This document shows, in pieces, positions 23,638 through 30,695 of a stretch of DNA of 30,953 nt. The stretch is taken from assembly GCA_045591095.1 (NCBI GenBank), contig JAZNSF010000010.1, positions 1 to 30,953 on the forward strand, in the 5' to 3' direction. Both the position numbers and the translations under genes were made by a program. How positions within the stretch are numbered: position 1 is the first letter of the stretch; the number at the start of each line of letters is the position of its first letter. Under the pieces are notes generated by a model. That model saw only the letters and a list, made by a program, of their open reading frames with translations, searched no databases and had not been told where the DNA came from. The DNA is from SIG440 sp045591095 (GTDB taxonomy: Bacteria; Bacillota; Clostridia; Monoglobales; Monoglobaceae).

Positions 23638-24996
23638 ATGAATACTATTATTATTGGCTGTGGTAAGGTAGGTCAAAAGCTTGCCGAAAAACTAAGTCAA
23701 GAAGAAAATCAGAATATAACCGTAGTTGACATTAAATATGACCTTGTGCAGGAAATCATAAGCCGCTATGATGCAATGGGCATTGTAGGAAGCGGAATAA
23801 ACCACGAAATATTACTCGAGGCGGGCATTAATGATGCTGACATTCTGATTGCCGTTACCGGGTCTGACGAGGTTAACCTTATGGCGTGCCTTATTGCAAA
23901 AAAGACTGCCAACTGTCAGACTATTGCAAGAGTCAGAAAACCCGAATACGCTCAGGCTCTTCCCATATTTAAAGACGACCTTGGCCTTGCTATGGTCATA
24001 AACCCCGAATTTACCGCGGCGAACGAAATCTCCCGGTCTCTCCGTTTCCCCTCTGCAATTGAAATCGATACCTTTGCTAAAGGCAGAGTCGAGATACTTA
24101 AATTTAAAGTTAGTCAAGACTCACCACTTGCTGACCTGCCGGTATATGAGATTAATTCCAAGTTTAATTCTGACATTTTGGTGTGCGGCGTCGAGCGCGG
24201 CGACGAAGCTTTTATCCCGGGTGGTAACTTTGTCATCAAAACGGGCGACCTTGTAAGCATTATAGCTGCCCCCTTAAGTGGCTCGAAGTTCTTTAAAAAG
24301 ATTGGAATAAAAACCAATCGTGTAAAAGACACTATTATAGTAGGTGGCGGCGAAACTGCGTACTACCTAGCCGAAAAGCTCCTAAGCCGCGGCATAAAAG
24401 TTAAACTAATCGAAAAAGACTCTGCGCGCTGTGAGGAGCTTTGTTTGGCACTTCCAAAAGCGACCATAATCCATGCTGACGGAACTGAGCGCAATATTTT
24501 GGAAGAGGAAGGCATCGACTATGCCGAGTCTTTTGTTGCTCTTACCAATATAGACGAAGAAAATATTATGCTCTCGCTTTTTGCAAAAAGCCGCACAAAC
24601 GGCAAGGTCATAACAAAAGTTAATCGTGTTTCCTATGACGATATCCTCTCGGGGCTTGACCTTGACACCATAATCTATCCAAAAGAAATCACCGCAGAAT
24701 ACATTGTCCGCTTTGTCAGGGCAAAGCAAAATTCGCTGGACTGTGACATCGAAACGATGCACTTTATTTTAGACGGCAAAGCCGAAGCTTTAGAATTTTC
24801 TATAAAAGAAAGTTCTTCTGTTACAGATATTCCTCTTGAAAAATTGCCGATTAAGGACAACGTTCTTATTGCATGCATTAACCGTGGCGGCAAGATTATT
24901 ATTCCCAGAGGACAAGACAGCATTATGGTAGGCGATACTGTTATTGTTGTTACAACACATATGGGCTTTCGCCAGGTAAGTGATATTTTAGAATAA
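23638..24996 (+). CDS. trkA: Trk potassium uptake regulatory subunit TrkA
   Basis: TrkA is the cytoplasmic NAD(H)/nucleotide-binding gate of the Trk potassium channel. The 452 residues form two RCK halves: a Rossmann fold beginning IIIGCGKVGQKLAEKL with a TrkA_C domain near residues 140-225, then a second Rossmann fold beginning IIVGGGETAYYLAEKL with a second TrkA_C. The length is that of the two-repeat TrkA form. It is followed after 22 bases by trkH. AAAGGAG precedes the ATG. Confidence 0.96.
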   Translation: MNTIIIGCGKVGQKLAEKLSQEENQNITVVDIKYDLVQEIISRYDAMGIVGSGINHEILLEAGINDADILIAVTGSDEVNLMACLIAKKTANCQTIARVRKPEYAQALPIFKDDLGLAMVINPEFTAANEISRSLRFPSAIEIDTFAKGRVEILKFKVSQDSPLADLPVYEINSKFNSDILVCGVERGDEAFIPGGNFVIKTGDLVSIIAAPLSGSKFFKKIGIKTNRVKDTIIVGGGETAYYLAEKLLSRGIKVKLIEKDSARCEELCLALPKATIIHADGTERNILEEEGIDYAESFVALTNIDEENIMLSLFAKSRTNGKVITKVNRVSYDDILSGLDLDTIIYPKEITAEYIVRFVRAKQNSLDCDIETMHFILDGKAEALEFSIKESSSVTDIPLEKLPIKDNVLIACINRGGKIIIPRGQDSIMVGDTVIVVTTHMGFRQVSDILE

Positions 24997-25018
24997 TGCA
25001 AAGTGGGAGATTTACCTT

Positions 25019-26455
25019 ATGAATAAAAAAATAATTTTTCATGTTTTGGGCCTTGTTCTTATTCTAGAATCAATCTGCCTTTTGCTACCCCTTATCTGCT
25101 CGCTGATTTATGGTGAAAGCGATGCATTTGCTTTTTTAATAAGCTCGGTACTTTGCTTTCTAACCGGTTTTATTCTGAAATCAGTTGTACCCAAAAACCG
25201 CAATATGTACGCAAAAGAAGGTCTGCTTGCCGTATCCTTAAGCTGGATTTTTTTAAGTCTTTTCGGGGCTCTTCCTTTTGTTATATCAGGCGCTATTCCA
25301 AACTATATTTACGCTCTGTTTGAGACTGTCTCGGGCTTTACCACAACCGGCGCAAGTATTCTTTCGGATTTAGAAACTTTATCCCATGGCCTTTTATTCT
25401 GGCGAAGCTTTACTCACTGGATTGGCGGCATGGGTGTGCTTGTGTTTTTGGTATCCCTCTTTAAAATGTCTGGAGGAAATAACCTGTACCTTCTTAAAGC
25501 CGAAAGCACCGGCCCCGCTGTGGGCAAAATTGTGCCCCACGTCCAGTCAACAGCAAAAATTCTTTATGGGATATACAGTGCACTGACTGTTCTTGAAATC
25601 CTTCTCCTTCTTGCCGGAAATATGCCGATTTTTGATGCGATAACAATTTCTCTTGGAACAGCCGGCACAGGCGGTTTCGGTGTGAAAAATTCCAGCTTAG
25701 CAGACTACACAACTTACCAGCAGATTGTTGTTACAATCTTTATGATTATTTTTGGTGTAGATTTCTCGCTTTACTATCTTATTCTTATCCGAAAATTCAA
25801 TTCCGTGTTTAAGTCCGAGGAACTCCGTATTTATCTTGGTGTAATTGTGTTCTCTATTGCTGTAATCTCTTTAAATATCATGGGAACATTTGAAAGCGTA
25901 TGGACTGCGTTAAAGCACAGTGCCTTTCAGGTTGCATCAATTATCACAACCACCGGTTATGCAACTTGCAACTTTGACAAATGGCCCGAGCTTTCAAGGA
26001 CTATCCTTGTTCTTTTGATGTTTATTGGCGCTTGCGCAGGCAGTACCGGCGGTGGTATAAAGGTTTCACGTATTCTTATTGCATTTAAGACTATCGTGAA
26101 GGAACTAAAGATTACCGCGCATCCTCAAAGCACCCACAAAATAACAATAAACGGCCGAATGGTTGCTCATGACACAATCCGCTCTGTAAATGTGTATATG
26201 ATTGCCTACTTTTTAATCTATGCAGTGTCACTTTTGGTAATAAGTCTTGATAACCTTGATTTTACGACCAACTTCACTGCAGTGGCAGCAACCATTAACA
26301 ATATAGGCCCCGGCCTTTCTATGGTTGGCCCTATGGGTAACTTTTCTTGCTTCTCGCCCTTATCAATCGTTGTTCTTATACTAAATATGCTTATAGGCCG
26401 CTTAGAAATATTCCCTATGCTTATTTTGTTTTCACCTTATACCTGGAAGAAATAA
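25019..26455 (+). CDS. trkH: Trk potassium uptake channel subunit TrkH
   Basis: TrkH is the membrane pore of the Trk system. The 478 residues contain about ten to twelve transmembrane helices arranged as four M1-P-M2 repeats. The four filter loops are visible as GFTTTGASIL, GTAGTGGFGV, ITTTGYATC and NNIGPGLSMVG, each with the central Gly that coordinates K+. GGCAGSTGGGIKVSR-type residues (here ACAGSTGGGIKVSR) form the intramembrane gating loop. It is cotranscribed with trkA. Confidence 0.96.
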   Translation: MNKKIIFHVLGLVLILESICLLLPLICSLIYGESDAFAFLISSVLCFLTGFILKSVVPKNRNMYAKEGLLAVSLSWIFLSLFGALPFVISGAIPNYIYALFETVSGFTTTGASILSDLETLSHGLLFWRSFTHWIGGMGVLVFLVSLFKMSGGNNLYLLKAESTGPAVGKIVPHVQSTAKILYGIYSALTVLEILLLLAGNMPIFDAITISLGTAGTGGFGVKNSSLADYTTYQQIVVTIFMIIFGVDFSLYYLILIRKFNSVFKSEELRIYLGVIVFSIAVISLNIMGTFESVWTALKHSAFQVASIITTTGYATCNFDKWPELSRTILVLLMFIGACAGSTGGGIKVSRILIAFKTIVKELKITAHPQSTHKITINGRMVAHDTIRSVNVYMIAYFLIYAVSLLVISLDNLDFTTNFTAVAATINNIGPGLSMVGPMGNFSCFSPLSIVVLILNMLIGRLEIFPMLILFSPYTWKK

Positions 26456-26477
26456 TTTTACTGACTGGAGCTTACAT

Positions 26478-27383
26478 ATGAAAAAAATTAAATCACTCTC
26501 TCTACTTATTATGACAGCAATGATTTGGGGATTTGCTTTTGTCGCACAACGCCTTGGCGCCGAGCATGTGGGCGCATTTACATTCAACGGCGTGCGTTTT
26601 ACCCTTGGCTCAATATCTCTCATCCCGGTAATACTTATTTTTGAAAAAAAAGATGTTGACAAGGTTGCACACTCAAAAAAAACCGCTACCACCATCAAAG
26701 CAGGGTTCATTGCAGGTCTTATTCTTTTTACGGCATCATCGCTTCAGCAGTTCGGTATAGAATTAACCAAAAGTGCCGGAAAAGCCAGTTTTCTGACGGG
26801 ACTTTATACTGTTTTGGTCCCGATTATTGGCGTGTTCCTTGGAAAAAGAACAACCATAAATGTATGGTTTGGCGCAATTTTGGCAGTTTTTGGTATGTTT
26901 TTAATTTGCATTAACGAAGAATGGAAAGTCAGTTTCGGAGATTTTGTACTGCTTCTAAATGCAGTATTTTGGGCTTTTCATATATTGGTTATTGACAAAT
27001 TTGTAAATAATATGTATCCAATAAGATTCGCCTCTGTTCAATTTGCTGTGTGCGGTATTTTGGGTATTATATCCGCCCTTTTGTGCGAGCAAATTACACC
27101 AGAGGGGCTCAGCGCTGCCGCTGTTCCTATTTTATATGGCGGACTTATGTCTGTTGGTATTGCTTATACCTGTCAGATAATAGGTCAAAAAAATGCTGAT
27201 CCCACCTATGCCTCCATTATTCTCTCTACCGAATCTATGTTCGGGGCAATTGGCGGAGCAGTAATTTTGGGTGAAACAATGTCCCCCAGAGGCTACATAG
27301 GTTGCCTCTTTATTTTCTCTGGTGTTATTATATCCCAGATAGTATTTAAAAAGCGGAGCAAAAGAAAGCTGCATTCCGTTTAA
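26478..27383 (+). CDS. EamA/DMT-family permease
   Basis: A 301-residue inner-membrane protein with ten predicted helices in two EamA repeats. The first begins SLSLLIMTAMIWGFAFVAQRLGAEHVGAFTFNGVRF, the second around FGDFVLLLNAVFWAFHILVIDKF. The signature near the end, PTYASIILSTESMFGAIGGAVILGE, is typical. DMT transporters export amino acids, purines or other metabolites, and the substrate cannot be told here. GGAG precedes the ATG. It starts 22 bases after trkH and may be transcribed with it. Confidence 0.92.
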   Translation: MKKIKSLSLLIMTAMIWGFAFVAQRLGAEHVGAFTFNGVRFTLGSISLIPVILIFEKKDVDKVAHSKKTATTIKAGFIAGLILFTASSLQQFGIELTKSAGKASFLTGLYTVLVPIIGVFLGKRTTINVWFGAILAVFGMFLICINEEWKVSFGDFVLLLNAVFWAFHILVIDKFVNNMYPIRFASVQFAVCGILGIISALLCEQITPEGLSAAAVPILYGGLMSVGIAYTCQIIGQKNADPTYASIILSTESMFGAIGGAVILGETMSPRGYIGCLFIFSGVIISQIVFKKRSKRKLHSV

Positions 27384-27398
27384 ACCCTACTAGAACCA

Positions 27399-27911
27399 TT
27401 GTTTCCCCAAAAAACATTCGTGCCAATGATAATCGGTGAAATACGCAGATACTTAAGAGACAACACCTCAATACGGGTAAGTCGTTCACTTCGCGATACA
27501 GCATACAAGGCGCTCTCTGCAAAAGAAAAATTGGTCAACAAAAACGCAAAAGAGCCTACCTTGGAAGAAATAGCCAAAGAGCTTGACCTCCCACAGGACG
27601 AAATTTCTACAGCGCTTGATGCTATAATGGACCCGGTATCTTTGTACGAGCCTATTTACCATGATGGCGGAGATGCAATTTTTGTTATGGACCAGGTAAA
27701 AGACGAAAAAAACCTGGACGATTCGTGGCTTGAAGAAATTTCTATAAAAGAGGCAATGAAGCACCTTAATGATCGTGAAAAAAGAATCTTGGAAATGCGG
27801 TTCTTCTCCGGCCGTACTCAAATGGAGATTGCAAATGAGATAGGTATATCGCAAGCGCAGGTATCTCGTCTTGAAAAAAATGCCCTTGGACATATGAAAA
27901 AATATCTTTAG
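27399..27911 (+). pseudogene. sigG: 5'-truncated sporulation sigma factor SigG
   Basis: The frame encodes the C-terminal two thirds of the forespore sigma factor SigG: region 2.4 (VPMIIGEIRRYLRDN), IRVSRSLRDTAYKAL, the family-specific DPVSLYEPIYHDGGDAIFVMDQ, and region 4 with the DNA-binding helix (QMEIANEIGISQAQVSRLEK). Full SigG is about 255-260 residues. Here region 1.2 and regions 2.1-2.3, which bind core polymerase and the -10 element, are missing. The sequence from about 27417 onward is family-like, and what precedes it is not. There is no ATG or ribosome binding site, only a TTG. It is best read as a remnant, with an intact copy expected elsewhere if the organism sporulates. Confidence 0.85.
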
Positions 27912-27973
27912 CTTATATTAGCCTTTCCTTTAAAAAAAAGAACTATTTATTTCATAATTTTTTAAAAAAAGCC

Positions 27974-28002
27974 TTGACAAATGCCAAAAAAAGGAGTATA
28001 CT
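27974..28002 (+). promoter_or_regulatory. Promoter of tRNA-Lys
   Basis: TTGACA (27974-27979), 17 bases, TATACT (27997-28002), ending 24 bases before the tRNA. Confidence 0.85.
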
Positions 28003-28026
28003 GTAATACGTTGTGAGACACGATAT

Positions 28027-28102
28027 GCACCATTAGCTCAGCTGGTAGAGCACCTGACTCTTAATCAGGGTGTCCACGGTTCGAGTCCGTGATGGTGTAC
28101 CA
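28027..28102 (+). tRNA. tRNA-Lys (anticodon CTT)
   Basis: A 76-base cloverleaf: acceptor GCACCAT/ATGGTGT, D-arm GCTC..GAGC, anticodon stem CCTGA/TCAGG around CTCTTAA (anticodon CTT), T-arm with GGTTCGAGTCC, and an encoded CCA. The first pair is G-U. It has its own promoter and a hairpin terminator right behind. Confidence 0.95.
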
Positions 28103-28136
28103 AAACCGCTGGAATCATTGATTTTGGTGGTTTTTT
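28103..28136 (+). terminator. Terminator of tRNA-Lys
   Basis: AAACCGC (28103-28109) pairs with GTGGTTT (28127-28133) with an inner AATC/GATT stem, followed by TTT. Confidence 0.75.
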
Positions 28137-28237
28137 GTTTTGTATCAGTTTTTGTCAGGAAGCGACAATTATTGGCAAATACCCGGCATTACAAAAATAT
28201 TCAATCAAATATTTTTGCAAAAAAGATAACATTACTC

Positions 28238-28266
28238 TTGACAAAGACACTCTTATATGCTAAAAT
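28238..28266 (+). promoter_or_regulatory. Promoter of tRNA-Leu and initiator tRNA
   Basis: TTGACA (28238-28243), 17 bases, TAAAAT (28261-28266), 23 bases before tRNA-Leu. Confidence 0.8.
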
Positions 28267-28289
28267 ACAATAGTTGGTGACAACGATGT

Positions 28290-28378
28290 GCCGGAGTGGC
28301 GGAACTGGCAGACGCCCAGGACTTAAAATCCTGTGGGATTAACTTCCCGTACCGGTTCGATCCCGGTTTCCGGCACCA
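28290..28378 (+). tRNA. tRNA-Leu (anticodon TAA)
   Basis: An 89-base class II tRNA with acceptor GCCGGAG/TTCCGGC, anticodon stem CAGGA/TCCTG around CTTAAAA (anticodon TAA), a long variable arm (TGGGATTAACTTCCCG), T-arm GGTTCGATCC and encoded CCA. It is 12 bases ahead of the initiator tRNA and probably shares its transcript. Confidence 0.95.
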
Positions 28379-28390
28379 CAAATTAAATAT

Positions 28391-28466
<76 letters not shown>

Positions 28467-28467
<1 letters not shown>

Positions 28468-28506
28468 AAAAAAGACATTTTTCGACAAAGAAAAATGTCT
28501 TTTTTT
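28467..28506 (+). terminator. Terminator of the tRNA-Leu/fMet unit
   Basis: A 17-bp perfect stem (28467-28483 with 28490-28506) around a 6-base loop, ending in seven T. Confidence 0.92.
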
Positions 28507-28660
28507 CAGCTAAATTCGCTAACGCGAGCTAAATTGAGCAAGCTCAGCTAAATGTGCTTCGCACGCTTAAAGGCGAATTTAATTTAGCTACTCCAAAGGA
28601 GTTATTTAGCTATTGCGAAGCAATAATTTCGCTTTGCAACTTGTTACAAAATTTAGCTAA
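28507..28660. repeat. Array of mini-hairpins separated by AGCTAAAT / ATTTAGCT motifs
   Basis: AGCTAAAT occurs at 28508, 28527 and 28546 (exactly 19 bases apart). Its reverse complement ATTTAGCT occurs at 28582, 28604 and 28651. Between them are short perfect hairpins of different sequence: TCGC/GCGA (28516-28527), TGAGC/GCTCA (28535-28546), GTGC/GCAC (28554-28564), ACTCC/GGAGT (28590-28602) and ATTGC/GCAAT (28612-28624). The two halves are also inverted relative to each other. It begins directly after the tRNA terminator. No gene is seen in it and its function is unknown. Confidence 0.8.
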
Positions 28661-28695
28661 AAAGAAGGCATCTAAACCGTTCGGCTCTTCCAAAT

Positions 28696-28733
28696 AAAAT
28701 CCCGTAATCACAATGGTTTGCGGGATTTTAATT
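28696..28733. terminator. Hairpin with flanking A/T runs, terminator-like
   Basis: AAAATCCCG (28696-28704) pairs with CGGGATTTT (28721-28729) around a 16-base loop, flanked by A- and T-rich sequence. It could end transcription from either side. Confidence 0.65.
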
Positions 28734-28758
28734 TTTATAAACTTATGGAAGAATGGTC

Positions 28759-28782
28759 TTTTGACCACAATTTTGACCACAA
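28759..28782. repeat. Perfect 12-base tandem repeat TTTTGACCACAA x2
   Basis: Two adjacent identical copies, 28759-28770 and 28771-28782, lie just before the unknown gene at 28795. Read on the minus strand they would code Cys-Gly-Gln-Asn/Lys, reminiscent of the tail of some integrases, but no integrase is present. Confidence 0.7.
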
Positions 28783-28794
28783 TGGAGTGAAAAT

Positions 28795-29537
28795 ATGGAT
28801 AAAAATTTACTTAAAAAAACAAGTGATACCTTTCTGGGAATAATAAAGCAACCATCAATACAAGGCTTTTTAAAAAGCACACTTGATAAAATGCCTGACT
28901 TATTATCTAAAAATCCCATTTCGTATTTTTTGCTTTTTAAAGAAGTAACCAATATCAGTATATCCGATTGTATCTTCTACTCAAAATTAGATAAATTTTT
29001 TAGAGGTATCGAGGATATTGATTACGAAACACGAATTAATTTTATTTCAAACACATCAATGGTAAAGAAAGTGAATTTGCTAAAAAAGTTATTACAAACA
29101 TCGACTTAATAGATGATGAGGATAAAGCTGAATTAATAGCCAATTTGCAAAGGGCTTTATTTTACGAAAAGATAGACACGGGAGTATTTTTCAGACTCAT
29201 CTTTGCGGTTAGAGACACCGCTTACGAAGACCTTTATTATTTATTATCAAATAAAGATAAATCTGAATTTACATTAGATTTATCCGTAGACTTTTTATGC
29301 AAGTCTGGTTTAATGTATAATTATTCTATAGGCGATAACACTTGGGGAGCTTTAAAAAACTCAAACATATATATGATTTCTGAATTAGGCAAGTTACTTA
29401 TAAACACGTCCCTAAATTATGGTAATACCCCTCAGCTACTTAAAAATAATATTACATTTTTTTCGGAAAAGCCGATAGGAGTTAAAGCTCCAATACTTGA
29501 TATCTCAACGAGTGATACAACAGCAACATTTGCCTAA
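28795..29537 (+). pseudogene. Gene of unknown function, broken by a frameshift
   Basis: A first frame (28795-29109, ATG with GGAG 7 bases upstream) encodes MDKNLLKKTSDTFLGIIKQP and about 85 sensible residues. A frame one base back then continues from about 29058 (NGKESEFAKKVITNIDLIDD) to the stop at 29537. Joined, they give a protein of about 245 residues that is Lys/Ile/Asn-rich and has no signal peptide. No family was recognised. The middle (LIFAVRDTAYEDLYYLLSNK) and the end look like an ordinary soluble alpha-helical protein. A terminator follows directly. A single-base deletion near 29050-29060 is the simplest explanation. Programmed slippage or sequence error are alternatives. Confidence 0.65.
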
Positions 29538-29543
29538 CATATA

Positions 29544-29573
29544 ACCGCTCCAATTTCTTGGAGCGGTATTTTA
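29544..29573 (+). terminator. Intrinsic terminator after the unknown gene
   Basis: ACCGCTCCAA (29544-29553) and TTGGAGCGGT (29558-29567) form a perfect 10-bp stem with a TTTC loop, followed by ATTTT. Confidence 0.85.
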
Positions 29574-29631
29574 ATGAAGACTATTAATATGATTAGCAGA
29601 TTAAAGTATCTTTTATATCCCCTTCATCCCC

Positions 29632-30035
29632 TTTACAAGGATATTAAAGCTCTTATGGCAGATTTAAAGAAGGTGTATGCAGCAATTGACGAACAAACAG
29701 CCCTTGCAGAACTTGAAAATTTTGATGAAAAATGGGGTAACAAATATCCCAAGATAGCAATATCGTAGCGTGACAACTGGGCAAATTTATCTACATATTT
29801 CAAATATCCGCAAGAGGTTAGAACGCTGATTTACACCACAAATGCCATAGAAGGCTTTAACCGACAGCTTCGTAAAGTCACCAAAAACAAAGGCGTATTT
29901 CCAACGGATGACAGCCTGCTTAAGATGCTTTACCTTGCGATGATGGATATCAGCAAGAAATGGACAGGCAAACGCCGTGAATGGGGACAAATCCATTCTC
30001 AGCTTGAGATTTTCTTCGCTGACAGATTAGGTTAA
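29632..30035 (+). pseudogene. IS256-family (mutator-type) transposase, C-terminal remnant with a nonsense codon
   Basis: One frame encodes the C-terminal third of an IS256 transposase: KDIKALMADLKKVYAA, ALENLENFDEKWG-like residues (here ALAELENFDEKWG), FKYPQEVRTLIYTTNAIEG, FNRQLRKVTKNKGVFP and LLKMLYLAMMDISKKWTG. A TAG at 29766-29768 replaces the conserved Trp of SWRDNW, and the N-terminal two thirds, including the first catalytic Asp residues, are missing. The frame is otherwise open to TAA at 30033. It is non-functional. The probable right end of the element is near 30223. Confidence 0.88.
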
Positions 30036-30120
30036 TAGCATAAAACCTAAGGCAAATCAAGGGTAAAATTAACGCCCTCAAAACGAGGGCGCCCTTGACA
30101 TGCCCATGATTTTATGCTAT
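30035..30120. repeat. Three-level nested palindrome behind the IS256 remnant
   Basis: ATAGCATAAAA (30035-30045) pairs with 30110-30120. Inside it CAAGGG (30058-30063) pairs with CCCTTG (30092-30097), and inside that GCCCTC (30074-30079) pairs with GAGGGC (30085-30090). It overlaps the end of the transposase remnant. Confidence 0.7.
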
Positions 30121-30129
30121 ATATTAGCT

Positions 30130-30223
30130 AAGGGACGAAATCCACAAAAATGGATTCCATCCCTCAAAAAACACTTAGATTATATTATCATTTTGGAGTT
30201 TACACAAAATCGGGGAAATACCC
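30130..30223. mobile_element. Right end of the IS256-like element
   Basis: An imperfect hairpin (30130-30165, AGGGACGAAATCCA against TGGATTCCATCCCT) is followed by GGAGTTTACACAAAATCGGG (30195-30214), which has the look of IS256-family terminal repeats. The left end was not found, in line with 5' truncation. 30224-30300 is AT-rich with nothing recognisable. Confidence 0.5.
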
Positions 30224-30300
30224 TTTGAAATTGCCAGTCCTTAATAACAATATTTGATATTTTCTATTAAATACCTTATCCATAAGGATTTAAATTAAGC

Positions 30301-30594
30301 TTATCTGTATATAACTATTTCAGTAGCATTATCATAATTACGCTTTGCATAGAAAGTACCGCCTTGCTCTAAGTCAGCCATACTACCCGTGGTAAAGGTT
30401 CCCTTTTTGGTATCAAAAACATAGAACTTAGTACTTGTAGTGATACCCACAATTACCTTTTGACCATCACCGTTTGCAATAATTCGTTTGTTAGCTGTAA
30501 AATACGTCTTACGACGTATCTCTTTATGAAAACCAATTTTCGAAAGAGTCTTTATCCTCCCGTTTTGCCCTGTATTCCACAGCTTAAACAGCAA
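30301..30594 (-). pseudogene. Fragment resembling the C-terminus of an SLH-type surface protein
   Basis: The 97-residue frame ends TKFYVFDTKKGTFTTGSMAD...GGTFYAKRNYDNATEIVIYR. This resembles the end of the S-layer protein at 4650-7796, where HVYVRTYEDKVTDVVIVKG closes the chain. The N-terminal part (LFKLWNTGQNGRIK, preceded in frame by hydrophobic ALFLL) is not from such a protein and has no good ribosome binding site. It is probably a stub left after deletion or insertion, with the IS3-type end just upstream. A small independent gene is less likely. Confidence 0.5.
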
Positions 30595-30651
30595 AAACAG
30601 AGCCGGAATAATGAACAGGTCCAGTAAAAATGGACAATAGAAAAAAAATAG

Positions 30652-30688
30652 CCTCCTATGGTAGAATTAAAATAACTACCATAGGAGG
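30652..30688 (+). promoter_or_regulatory. 13-bp hairpin sequestering the ribosome binding site of the IS orfA
   Basis: CCTCCTATGGTAG (30652-30664) is perfectly complementary to CTACCATAGGAGG (30676-30688) around an 11-base AT loop. The right arm holds the Shine-Dalgarno AGGAGG. The left arm would be present only in transcripts that read in from outside, a known way for IS elements to block translation from neighbouring promoters. Confidence 0.8.
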
Positions 30689-30695
30689 TTTTGTT

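Noticed and set aside
28070..28273. 67-residue frame after tRNA-Lys
   Set aside because: It overlaps the tRNA and its terminator and has no ribosome binding site.
28507..28660. CRISPR array or integron attC site
   Set aside because: Motifs of 8 bases with self-complementary spacers do not fit CRISPR, and no attC core sites or integron integrase are visible.
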